Part shown: one piece after another, positions 24,145-35,136 of the stretch | Position numbering within the stretch: position 1 is the stretch's first letter | Layout: each line of letters begins with the position of its first letter | Source of the DNA: Cordia subcordata | Lineage: Eukaryota > Streptophyta > Magnoliopsida > Boraginales > Cordiaceae | Length of the DNA: 64,000 nt | Assembly: GCA_028554755.1 (NCBI GenBank) | Contig: JAPTOF010000024.1 | Location: forward strand, 1,550,001 to 1,614,000 | Direction of reading: 5' to 3' | The notes under the pieces: model-generated | What the model was told of the DNA's origin: nothing | Seen by the model: only the letters and a program-made list of their open reading frames with translations | Database searches by the model: none | Made by a program: the position numbers and the translations under genes

Positions 24145-25928
24145 TAATGCTACGCTTAAAGCTTTAAAAGACCTAGCCCGTAAGAGCAAGGGTCAGGGTA
24201 GTAGAGTGTGCGAGTGCAAGGTCCTGTTCACGGGGAGGCTATAATAGGGAATGACTTTAAGTAGTGTGTTCTAGGGAGTTACTCTAAGAAAAGACCTAAA
24301 CTATTAATCTTTTTGGTATTTTTGAATTAAATGGAACTCAAAAGGAAATAAGACTTAAACTAAACACTCTAAACTAGAGGAAATGGAATGGAAAAAAAGG
24401 AATGCAAGCTAACTAAGGGGAAAACAAATGGAATGGAAATTAGGGGTATTTTTGCTCGATTATTGGTAACCTACAACCTCCTTGTTACATGATTACTTGA
24501 TGCGGAAATTTAGGGGTTTCTCTTATCTAGGATCCTAATTATCCATCTTATTATCCACTAGGCCTCGGTACGGGTCTATGCCTAGGCACCAGCTACTTAG
24601 AGCATAGTATTGTCCTTATGACTTAGGGTTTTTGGGCTACTCTAATTAGTCTCCTAGGTGACTCTAATTAGTGCCTAAATGCTAGCTGGGTTTAAAGCCA
24701 AAGGAGACCCAACTAGGTCTAGTCTTTAATTAAGTGCCATTAATCATTCATCACATTAGCAATTCAAGCATTTAAGCACAAGGTCATATATGTTCCAAGG
24801 TAAGGCATTTGTGAATACATAGACATACTCAACAACTAAACACAAAGACTTGTTTAGATTACACCTTTTTATGCAATAATAGCCAACATATATGTTATTT
24901 AAGCTAAACTTGCTACTAAAGCATGTAAACGCACACATAGACATGTATGAATGGATTACCCACTTCATGGAATCATCATATAAACACATAAACATGCTCA
25001 TATAATGATTTAGATGTGATTAATAGCAAATAAGCCTTAAAACATATATGCTAATTCATTTAGGCATATTATCAAACACAGAGACATGTAAGAAAATAGC
25101 CATTGAAACCCTAAAAACAAAGCATATGCATTGTCCATCAATAATCCCATAACAATAGAGTAGAAGATTAACCCATAATACAAGTTTCAATCACCCTCTA
25201 AAGATCTACTCAAACATACAATAAATTAGGATAAAAGGGAGTTAAAGAGTCTTCCTTCTCATCCTTAGCAATCTCTTAACAAATCCTTGAGTAAATCACC
25301 ACATCCAAGTGTATGATCCATCAAAGTTGCTTGATTCTAGGTGCAAATGTGTGTGGATGAATGTGTGAGAGGTAGGTGAGAATGATGGAGGGTTAGGGTT
25401 TAGTGGGTATGAGAGAATGTGTAAAGAGGTCTTAGATTTTCCTCTAAAAAATGCAGAAAATTGCATTTTTATATTAGTTTTAGTGTGCTACCGATCAACC
25501 TCAACTGGTAAAACAAGAGGGCTCTCTGAAGTGATCGGTCGACCTAGCCGGTGGACCGGCTCCTGTGAGTGGGTGGTCCAGCAAATTCCTTTGCTCTCTG
25601 GGGTGGCTAGTCGACTTGGCAGTTCTTCTGGGTTGACCGGTTTGCCCAATTGCCTTCAATCTTTATCCTCTTTGCTTCCGGTCTTCATCCTACGACCCGT
25701 TCATCATTCATCCTCGTTCAAGCTCTATTTCCATCTTATAACTCACCTAAGGCACAAAATTTGGCCTTTAGTATAGAATTTAATCCATGGAACTCAACTA
25801 TAGACACTTAGAACTGCATATGCACAGATACACTATAAGTACTATACTAATGCAAACAAGTAAGCACAAAACACCTCTAAAAACATAAGAAAATGCAAGC
25901 TTAAACACACACAAACCAAGACACATCA
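24145..25928 (-). repeat. Element A 3' LTR
   Basis: Read on minus it begins TGATGTGTC at 25928 and ends GTAGCATTA at 24145, next to the GTGAT duplication. It aligns throughout with the 5' LTR at 35137..36998. Minus-strand TATATAAA-like TATA near 25465 and ACCCTAACCC telo-box near 25395 are visible. Confidence 0.88.
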
Positions 25929-25950
25929 ACACCCCTAAACCTTCTCCTTA
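25929..25950 (-). other. Polypurine tract of element A
   Basis: Minus strand AAGGAGAAGGTTTAGGGG directly precedes the 3' LTR. It would prime plus-strand DNA synthesis. The adjacent GCTTAAGGACAAG block is the conserved sequence seen upstream of this tract in plant Athila/Tat elements. Confidence 0.8.
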
Positions 25951-27880
25951 CTTGTCCTTAAGCAAGACTGAACCTATGTTTATCTCTAAGAAGCTAAAAA
26001 GGGTTTTCAAGAGAATTGACTTGCTATCTTAGTGAATTTAAGGAGGATGAAAGGGTCATTCCTTTTGTAAAATGGGTCCTTAAGCCTTTTCGAATCCTCT
26101 CTTTACTCACAAGGGTCCTTGCACCTTAAAGGAAGTTCCCAAGTAGCTATAACCACCACAAACCTAGGAATCTAACTTATGCACCCAGGATGTTGATACT
26201 TCGTGCTTGCCCAACTAACATGGTCCTTAAAATATGCACATAACCTCATAGATACAAGGAAAAAGAATGTATAATCACAATGGCTCACAGTAACGTAAGA
26301 GCCTTATTCACAATACAACGAAAGAATGAAAAGAAAAACTTGTGCCAAGTTGACATTCTGTCACTTAATACTTTATTAATGAACGTTGCTTTTTCAATTT
26401 TTTTTGTTGCCTTTCGGCTTTTTCATATTTTTCACTTTTTTTTCCACTTTTTTCAATCTTTTTCATTTTTTTTAACATTTTTTTCTTTTTTTCATTTGTT
26501 GCATTTTTCCAATACATAACATAAACAAAAGAAAAGAAAAAGAAGAGGCTAAGGCACATTAAAATAACCAATCAAGGAAAGGGCATTCATATTAACACCT
26601 CTTTTTAAACAATTTTTTCAACCAAGTCATGGGTTAGCCACAAGGTGCATTATTAGAAGTGCTCACTCCTTACAGCTTTCAAAAGCATCTCCTTAAAGTC
26701 CCACTTCTCTCTCCATTTTATTCACTCCCCACAATATAACCTTATCTTCACTAATCAATTAAGTTAATAACAAGAGCCAACACTCTAGTCAATAAAGAGA
26801 TAAACGACTCTATATGCACAAAAATAAAAAAAAAATCACCATTTTTGTGAAAATAATACAAATCTACCCTAAACAAAACATAAAACAAGGAAACCAAACT
26901 CCCATGCCCCTAAACCTAAACTTTTCTTGTCTTCAAGCAAATAAAATAAAACTACATAACAAGTAATTAGGCATCACAAAGTACGTAAGGGTGGTGGGGA
27001 AGAGGTAAATAAGAGGGGACAAGTGGAAGGATAGATACAACCGTGTGTTCTTTAAAGCTCTTCGATGCCAATGATTAATGAACCATTTACTAATCCTATT
27101 TTTCAACAAACTGCAAACATTCACAAAAGCACAAGATTAGTAGCATTACCATGAAAGCTTGCATTGGTATCATCAAATGATAACTAGGTGTGTTCTAAGG
27201 AAAATGAAATAGGGGATCAACACTTGTGAAGCCTAAAAGGGAAAGAAATGAAAGAAAATGAAAACAAAGAATGAAAACACCAAAATTACTTGGGTTGCCT
27301 TCTAGTAACACTAACCACCATGCCGCTAGCCAGACAATCACCATTCATCACTTAAACATCTAGGGTGCCTATCTCCTAGCAGTGCTGGGTTTTATGGCCC
27401 AATCGGTCAGTAATGTTATGGCTAACGATACTTGTAGTCTTTAAGCATAGATCAGCATACAAGCTTGTCAAAGCATAACTCAGAAGAAAAAGGATCATGG
27501 AATATATAATCAATCAAAGTATGCACATCACAATCCTTCTCAAGCACACATGAAAAAAAGGACAAATGGAAAATTTGACACACTAAATATAAAAGAATGC
27601 TCCAAGGTGTCATGGGTCATGGGAGAATCTAAAGTTCTAGGTCCCTTTTTTATCTCTAATCTTAACCTAGCAAAATCATTTTTCACAAATAACCATCCTG
27701 TTGCCTTTTTTTATAATGATCAAGGGCTGCCTACACCCAGTGCCTATGGGTTAATGAAGAGTCTAAAGCATAAAGAATGGGAGGAGTATAAACAAACCCT
27801 ACATGCATGTGCTCAAGTGGGATGGTGTAAAAGTGTGCTCACTAAGGGGAGACTCGATGGGAGAAGAGAGGGGAGAATTA
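25951..27880 (-). other. Long 3' non-coding region of element A
   Basis: No sense-strand ORF of note. It includes a pyrimidine-rich low-complexity tract on plus (about 26393..26510, T runs with C). A CACCCTAG...GGCAACCCAAG-type block near 27290..27380 resembles what is often found 3' of pol in such elements. An antisense open frame (27550..27885) is listed in findings. Confidence 0.55.
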
Positions 27881-27881
27881 T

Positions 27882-28605
27882 CTAATAGAGTAGAGTTGGA
27901 TGAAATGGAATCCACAGAAAGGCATGAAGAAATAGACCCGGAAGAGAAGAAATCAGAATTAAGGGTAATGGGCTTGTCCACAGTTCATGTTCATCTAAAA
28001 AGCGATTCACCTCGTCAATCAATTCCCTAGTGGAGAGGGTAGAAGAGGGTTCTAATAATGATTCATCAAAGACACTGAAAGACCCATATATCACAATTTG
28101 AAGTTCCTCAATCTCTTCCTTGAGAGTTCTCTTAGAGTGATCATTTACTTTAACACGGGAATCTATAGCTCTAAGGGACTCATCAGGCCTAGAATCGATG
28201 ATAGGTGCTTTGGTCTCTCTAATAGATGTCTTTAACTCCACACTAGTTAATTTTTGGTCAAATGCTTCAATAAATTCATCACTAGTGGATATCGCCTCAC
28301 AATCACATTCCTCAATATAAGATTCCATCATATTAACCATAGTACCTATTTTCATCTCCATCCTCATGATGATTTCTATGTATGCAAACAGAATGATCTA
28401 TGCCTCTCACATCAAGATTGGAAGAAGTAACCTCGAATGACTCATCAAGCCTAGGATCATTGACTATAGAGGTAGAAGCTACACATCTTCACACAAAGGA
28501 CTCGAAGTCAAGACTACCTAAAATGTCCTCAAGCTCTCTCAACTTATAACTATTGGTCATGGTTTCCTCAACATGGTCCTCAACATTTAAGTCTATCATT
28601 TCAAT
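27882..28605 (-). pseudogene. Unidentified acidic ORF downstream of protease in element A
   Basis: A 161-codon open frame (28367..27882) has a Glu/Asp/Ser-rich composition, with KTSIRETKAPIIDSRPDESL and LKEEIEELQIVIYG. The upstream part (28600..28480) reads LNVEDHVEETMTNSYKLREL in another phase and would be continuous with protease once the solo LTR at 28606..30457 is removed. I recognise no domain. In a normal element this place would hold the protease-RT linker and the RT itself. It may be a linker expanded after RT loss. Confidence 0.4.
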
Positions 28606-30457
28606 TGATGCGTCTCTCGAGTGCAAGCTCTAAAGACTCGCAAGCGCACAGATCGGTGTAGCAAAGTGTATGCAAGTGCGAGGTCGATTCCATAGGGAGG
28701 CTATGTTGGGAGATAGGTTCTTCGTGTGTGTTCTAGAGTGTGCCTAAGAAGAAACCTAAGCAATCTATTTTTGGGATTTTGGATTTTTGATGGTCGGGAG
28801 CTCTAACTAAAACGAATTAAATTGAACTATGGGAATGGAAAGTGGGAAACAAGTTAATCTAGAAGGACTAACAAATGGAAAGGTGTTAGGGCGACTTCAA
28901 CTTATGAATGGGTGATTCTATACTCAAATGCTATGGGATTAAAGAATGATGGCTTGCTTTCATAATTGCTCTTAACTAGGTTGCTAAATTATTGTCTTAA
29001 TTTCCCCTAGGACTTGGTGCGGGTCTGTCCCTAGGTGGCCCCTTCTAGAGCTACGGTGTGGTCCTTATGACTTGGGCCTTAAGAGTGACCAATTAGCTTC
29101 CTAGGTGACTTAGAATGAGCCTACCCTAGTACCTAAATCATTGGCTGGATTTAAAGCCAAGACCTAGTGTTGCTAAGGTTGACTAAACCTATCCTGAAAC
29201 CTATTGGCTGGATTTAAAGCCAAGGGAGACTCAGCCTAGGCTAACTCTAAATTGCTTACCGTCATTCTAAGGTCACTATAGTGAGATTTGACTTGATAGC
29301 ATATTCCTACATGTTCTTGGCCAAGGTGTTCGTGACTAAAAGAATCTATTCAACTACCAAACATCGTCAAGCTCGGATTACACTATTAAAAGCAATTAAC
29401 AACCAACATATATTCGTTATTGAAGTCATATTCATTACTAGGCATGCAAATATACACATAGAGATGAATCTAAGCATTACCTACTTCATAGTGTGCACCT
29501 ATAAACACATAGACATGATTATAGCATGGATTAGATGTGTTTAGTAATAAATAGACTTCAATTTATACACATGTTACTTATTTAGGCATTTAATCAAACA
29601 TTTAGACATGAATGAGAAAATAACCATTTGAATAGAAAATCAAACATGTATATATTCAACCATTTAATCTCATATCATAAGAGTATATAGCTAACCCATT
29701 ACATAACCTAAATCACCCTACACAAGTCTATTCAATCATAACAAGAGATAGAATGAAAGAGAGTATATGAAGCATCCCTTTCATCCTAGCTAATCTTATA
29801 CAAAGCTCTTGAGCAAACTTGAATCCAAATGTTTGAAACCCCTAAATCTTCTTGCTTCAAGGTGATGAAAATGTGTGAGAGAGTGTGTGATATGGGTGAA
29901 GACTAGGGTTAAAAGTGTGTGTGTGTGATGGGTGTGTAAAGATCCTTCCTAGAATTCTCAAAAAGATCCCCTTCTTTTAGTCTGAAAATCAGGCTTTTAT
30001 ATCGGCTTTTCACGAACTGCCGGTTGACTGGCATTTTGGTGGTGCTCTCTGGACTGGCCAGTCGACCTAGCTGGTCGACCGGCTTTGGAGGGGTCGTCGT
30101 CCGACTATTTTTAGCGCCTTTCTGGAGTGGGTTGACCGGCTCCTTCTCTTAGGTCGTCCGACTGACTTCCTTCCTCCATTCTTTCTTTTTTTGGCCTCCG
30201 ATCTTCTTGTTTTGACTCGTACATCTCCCATCTTCATCACCTATCATCGTTCAATCTCGATCTTAACCCAAAGTTCACCTAAATCATTGAAAACAAGCAA
30301 TTAGTGTAGCAATTTGTCTCTTAAACTCAATATATACATTTGTTTACGCTTAAGCCTATTCTTATCAAAACCACAACACTAATGCATCTTTTAGAGCACC
30401 AAATACCTGTTAAATATAGGCAAATAACAATGCAAATACACACAACACAACACATCA
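28606..30457 (-). mobile_element. Solo LTR nested in element A
   Basis: On plus it starts TGATGCG and ends CACATCA, flanked by TCAAT at 28601..28605 and 30458..30462, a perfect 5-bp duplication. It contains two TTGGCTGGATTTAAAGCCAA-type hairpins (about 29143 and 29206), the palindrome cluster (30020..30160) and a minus-strand TATA near 29990. It interrupts the coding region just after protease. Confidence 0.92.
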
Positions 30458-30462
30458 TCAAT

Positions 30463-31100
30463 CATGAAACAGTTTTTCTCATCTTCTCTATCTACACTCA
30501 CTCTATTAACAGTCTCAACTACCTTTATAATTGACTTCAAATTCCCAAACTTAATTTCTAGAAACCCCAACTTACAATTGATGATCGCATCTACTATAGT
30601 AAGGAAGGGGTGGCCTAGAAGAATAGGTGTAGCATGTTTAGAGTCGTGATCAAAATCCATGACTAAAACTACGAAGTCTACGACGTACATGAACTCACCA
30701 ACTAGAACCATAACATACTTAACTACACCTCTAGGTCTACACTTAGATCTATCAACTAGCTGAAGTGTGACATGAGTGGGAAGTAGATAACCTAGACTTA
30801 GTCAGTAATAAATAGAAAAGGGAATGAGGTTCACATTAGGCCTTGAATCTAATAAAGCATGATTAATTTGGGTCTCTCGAATGCGACAAGGAATGGTAAA
30901 AGCTCCAAGATCACTAAGCTTGGGTGGAAGACTCGATGTGCAAATACTACTCACTTTCTCCGTGAGTTTCGCCTTCTTTGTCATGCTCGATGATCTATGC
31001 TTTCTAGTGCAAAGGTCCTTGAAAAACTTAGAGTAGGATGGGATAGAAAGTACTGCATCAATCAATGGAAGATTAACCTTAAGATCTTTCAAGTGCTCTA
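30463..31100 (-). pseudogene. Retropepsin-like aspartic protease of element A
   Basis: The segment LKVNLPLIDAVLSIPSYSKF and KLSDLGAFTIPCRI (31092..30870) is the conserved Athila-type lead into protease. The active site expected as D-S/L-G-A is read LLDSRPNVNLIPFSIY (about 30840..30805), so the catalytic Gly-Ala is replaced by Arg-Pro. Downstream TPILLGHPFLTIVDAIINCK (about 30640..30570) is the second protease block (IILGRPFL in relatives). A frame break separates the two parts near 30750. The replaced active site implies no proteolysis. Confidence 0.8.
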
Positions 31101-33295
31101 AAATCTTGAAAAACCTAGTATCCTTACTAGGTATTGGCTTCTCTAAAGTAGATAAGAATAGAACTCTAGGAGCAACACTTCTAGACTTATAGGACTCAAC
31201 AACAGGTTGTTTCCCCTCCTTATATAGGTGGGTACTAGTCTTACCTTTCTTTTTCTCTCACAGGCTGTTCTCTCTCAACAGGACTCTCCGTAGACTCGAC
31301 AGGGTGATGACTAGACTTAGAAAGACCTATGGGTACTGGCTCTGAATATCTCTCAACTCTTACCCTGCTGTCCACTATCTTACCGCTTCTAAGAGTGGTG
31401 ACAACTTTAGCTTAGGCTTGAGAGGGATAGGTGGGGTCGAAGGAGGAATAAGACTGACCTCTAGGGTTTACTTCCTACTATGAAGGTAATTTTCTTGGAT
31501 CTCTTGTGCCTATATTACTGGCAAGCTGTCTTAATTATGCTCTACCCTAGCCATTTGTTGATAATTAGCTATCTCTTGCTGATTCTGTTGAATCATCTAC
31601 ATCAAAAGGTCAAGCTTCTCATCACTAGAATATTAAGAAATAAGTGCAGCCTATGCAGGAAATACTGGTACAAGTGGTGTAGGAAGGGCCTAATACTAGG
31701 GTACATTAGGAAGTCTAGCCTAATTGACATTATAGAACCTTGGAAAATTAGCAGGATGAGGTTTCTGCTGGAATGGGGCCTAGGGTTGGGAAGACTCACA
31801 CGGACCCTATTGCCATGAGAACTTTGGGTTGTCTCTTTAACCTAGATTGTATATGTTCGAGTAAGGATTATACTACCATGAGTACCCTTGTGTGGCATAA
31901 GCTTGCTTCTGAATAAATTCTAGAAACTGTGGGGCTAAGGGGCAAGCTATGGTCTCATGTCTAGACTCGAAGCACAATACACATGTGTGGACTCAAAAGA
32001 CAATACATACGAGTGGACTTGGGACATAATGCATAAACCTCTATAACTAACGGTGTGGATAAGAAACCTAAAGGATTGGCTCAATAGCCCTGTGAAGAAA
32101 GACTCAAGGAAATGAATTGATCAAGCTTATGCGTTAAAGCTCTAACCTCGGTGAGAAGATCGGATGAAGCACCTATCTCATGAACACTTTTCCTATTGGT
32201 TCCCTTACTAGAGCTATCTATGGCGGTATTTCGAAAAGAATCCTCGGCTAGGAGTTCCATTCTCTCTCATGTTTCACTAGGTCTCAAGTTATAAAATCGA
32301 CCAACGGACGTAGCATTCATTAACATCTTTTGTTGCTTGGTCAAACCTCTAAAGAAATATTGGATGAGATCGTGTATGCCATAACCATGGTGTGGACATT
32401 GCCTAAGAAGATCATTAAACCTTTCCCAAGCCTCGTGGAAAGTCTCAAAATCATGTTGAGAAAAAGTCATGATAGATTGTCTCAAGTTATAAAACCTACT
32501 ACCAGAGATAGCATTTATTAACATCCTTTGTTACTCGGTCAAACCTTTAAAGAAATATTAGATGCGGTCGTGTATTCCATAACCATGGTGTGGGCATTGC
32601 CTAAGAAGATCATTAAACCTTTCCCAAGCCTCATGGAAAGTCTCGAAATCATGTTGAGAAAAGGTCATGATAGATGCCCTAAGATTGGCGGTTTTAGCCA
32701 TGGGGAAGAACTTTTGATAAAAGCATATTTGTAGCTTATCCCACGACGTAATGGAATCGCTAGGTAAGGAATGGAGCCATTCTTTGGCTTTATCCTTCAA
32801 CAAAAAACGAGAACAACTTAAGATAGATAAATTCTTGAGACACATTAGAAAAATGAAGAGCGGAGAAAATTTCGACAGAATCTGTAACATGGGCCAAAGG
32901 ACTCTCATTACTCATTCTATAGAAGGAAGAGAGCATTGCCAAAGTGCTACACTTAATTTCAAATTTTGCTCCTCCCAACCCCAGAGTATGGATAGCCAAG
33001 TTAAACTCCAATACGTTAGGAAGGAAGTATGGCCTAAGTGTAAGCTCTTCTTCGAAAGGTAGATCTGGCCTTTAGGGCTTTTGGGCATGTGGATGCACAT
33101 GGCACTCATATGGAGAAACGGGAGGCATAGAAGGAATATGAGGATGATTAACAAGATCAGCCATTTTTCCTAAAAGATCTCTTAGATTCCTAAGATGATG
33201 AAGTATTCTTGAGAGTTTAGGATTCAAAGGAACCAAGGGATTTCTAAGGGAATGCTTATCAAGCATACAACATTGATCATGTACTTGGTGGTGTG
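31101..33295 (-). pseudogene. gag of element A
   Basis: Minus strand, N to C. A leader-proximal segment lies at 33311..33072. The core LLKDKAKEWLHSLPSDSITSWD, FYQKFFPMAK, FETFHEAWERFNDLLRQCPHHG is at about 32800..32570. A duplicated second core is at 32524..32281. The C-terminal part has a His/Cys-poor zinc-knuckle-like segment (CFESRHETIACPLAPQFLEF, about 31980..31925) and a Gln-rich region with QQNQQEIANYQQM (about 31600..31545). This is the Athila-type retrotransposon capsid gene that would package RNA in virus-like particles. Stops, frameshifts and the 198-bp duplication make it non-functional. Confidence 0.82.
32281..32676 (-). repeat. Tandem 198-bp duplication in gag of element A
   Basis: Units 32281..32478 and 32479..32676 are near identical; each covers FETFHEAWERFNDLLRQCPHHG. 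The length is divisible by three, so the duplication itself kept the frame. Confidence 0.85.
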
Positions 33296-34820
33296 TGATA
33301 ATAAGGCACAAATATAACCAAGTTTTACACCCGCAAGCGTATGGACCGTGTCTAGTATAGTGTGTGCATACTGGTATCGCCTCTACGGTGAGGCTACTTT
33401 AGTTCGGTCTAAACGTGCTCGTGTGCTAGAGAGTAGCTACTTGCATGCATTTGTGTGTACTTTCTTTAGGATTAAGGGGAGCTCGGGGAAAGAAAGATAA
33501 ACCTAAGCTAACCTAATCTAATAGAGGAACCTAAGGTGGGAAGCTAAGGAACGAAAGCTCTGCAAGATTAAAGGGGATCTAGGGTGATCGCATTGCAATT
33601 AGCTTCGGGCTATAATAACAATTGGGTTTATCTATGGTTCAATTGCTCTCTTTGGTGTTTATTAACATCCTACTCGAGAGACCAATCTATTAGTATTGTT
33701 TTAGACTAGAGATTAGACTCCTAGAGCATTAACTAGTGCTAGTAGGTACTTTTTTAGTATTATTTTAGACTAGAGGTATACTCTTTCCACACTAATTCAT
33801 CAATTAAGCATATTAATCAACACACTTTAGTTGCAAATAAGGCTCATGCCATTAGTATGGATTAAAGCTAAAGTGACACCACTACCGATAGCATTTAAAC
33901 ACAAAAGAACACATTCTTCTTCACTCAGACATTTTAATAAACACATAGACATGTTTGATTATCAATACATAGACATTTTGATTCATGCCATTAATCAATG
34001 TAAAGAAGCATGTATTAAGAGCTAAAGATACATACAAATCCTTTATTCATAGCCCTAATCTAATATACAACAAAAATCAACCCTAGATCTAACTCAAATA
34101 TAAAGCATATTTACAAGAATATGAAAAGGAATAAGAAACTCCCCTTCAATCCCTTGTTCAAATCCAAAGCAAAACCCTTCAATCTTGTTACAAGCTTTAA
34201 TTCTTACTTGGTCTGGTGTGGGATGGTGGTTTTAGGAGTTTGGTGAAGTAGGAAAAGGGTTAGTGTTTATTAGGGTTTTAGAAAATAAAGTCCCTCCCCT
34301 CAAAATGGCCTAAAATGAACTTTATATAGGCAAAATTTGCAACTACCGGTTGATCTAGCCGATCAATCGACTCTAGGGCATTACTTAGCTAGTAGTGGAG
34401 CTATGCTTTCTGGTTTTGTCAACTGAATGAGGCGGTAGACTGCCTTCCTAAAGGACACTCAGCCACCTTTTCCAATTTTGCACCATTCGGGTTTATTTCA
34501 TTTCTATTTTGCCTTGTTTTGCCTCGAACCTCTTCTCGAAGGCTCCAAGCCTATTTTCCTTCATCTCTTTATCCTTAGATGCATCTTTAAGCCTTGCCCA
34601 TGCCTTATAGATCTTTCATTAAACTTAATATATCTCCCAAACTTCACCTAAAACATTGAAATAAAGCACTAAGTGAAGTAGTCATGCACTTTGTCTTCAT
34701 ATGCACAAATTTCTCTAATTCATGCACAAACACACACCAAATGCTTTCAATTAAATTCAAAAATACCCTAAGAAGTGCATGAAAACACTATATACAAACA
34801 TACATAACTTACACACATCA
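33296..34820 (-). mobile_element. Nested LTR in the leader of element A
   Basis: On plus it starts TGATAATAAGG and ends CACATCA. A minus-strand TATA (CTATATAAAG) lies near 34328 and a telo-box (AAAACCCTAA) near 34280. It lies between the gag start and the primer-site leader. It belongs to the hairpin-less subfamily seen also at 40045. Flanks GTGTG and AACAC do not match, so it may have lost its duplication or be a recombined solo LTR. Confidence 0.75.
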
Positions 34821-35110
34821 AACACCTACATTATTCTCTGGCCACTTCTCAACCCCTGAAATTGCAAGAAATCCTAAACTACAGCACGCAAACCACAAAC
34901 ACCTAAAGGTCTACTGAAAATGAAAGAAAAATAACTCAAAATAAGTAAACTAATCAAGCAATCTAAGCTAAGAAACTAAAGGAAACACAAGATAGCAAGA
35001 TAACCAAATAAAAAGCAAGATAATAAGCTACTATAACAAAATAAGCAAAAGAAGCAAGTAACATAAGGAACAAACTAAAACACACAAACAAAGAAACCAA
35101 ACTAGCTGTG
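34821..35110 (-). other. 5' leader of element A
   Basis: Purine/pyrimidine-biased, A-rich on plus, non-coding stretch between the primer site and the nested LTR. No ORF or special structure was noticed. Confidence 0.6.
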
Positions 35111-35111
35111 C

Positions 35112-35130
35112 CTCCTTAGCAACGGTGCCA
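35112..35130 (-). other. Primer binding site (tRNA-Asp type) of element A
   Basis: Minus strand TGGCACCGTTGCTAAGGAG follows the 5' LTR by a few bases. It matches TGGCGCCGTTGCCGGGG, the complement of the plant tRNA-Asp 3' end, at most positions. The differences are mostly C-to-T or G-to-A changes at former CpG sites. Athila elements use this primer. Confidence 0.85.
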
Positions 35131-35136
35131 AAAACT

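Noticed and set aside
26280..26519. Phe-rich 79-codon plus-strand ORF
   Set aside because: Low-complexity T-rich tract in the 3' region of element A, not a protein.
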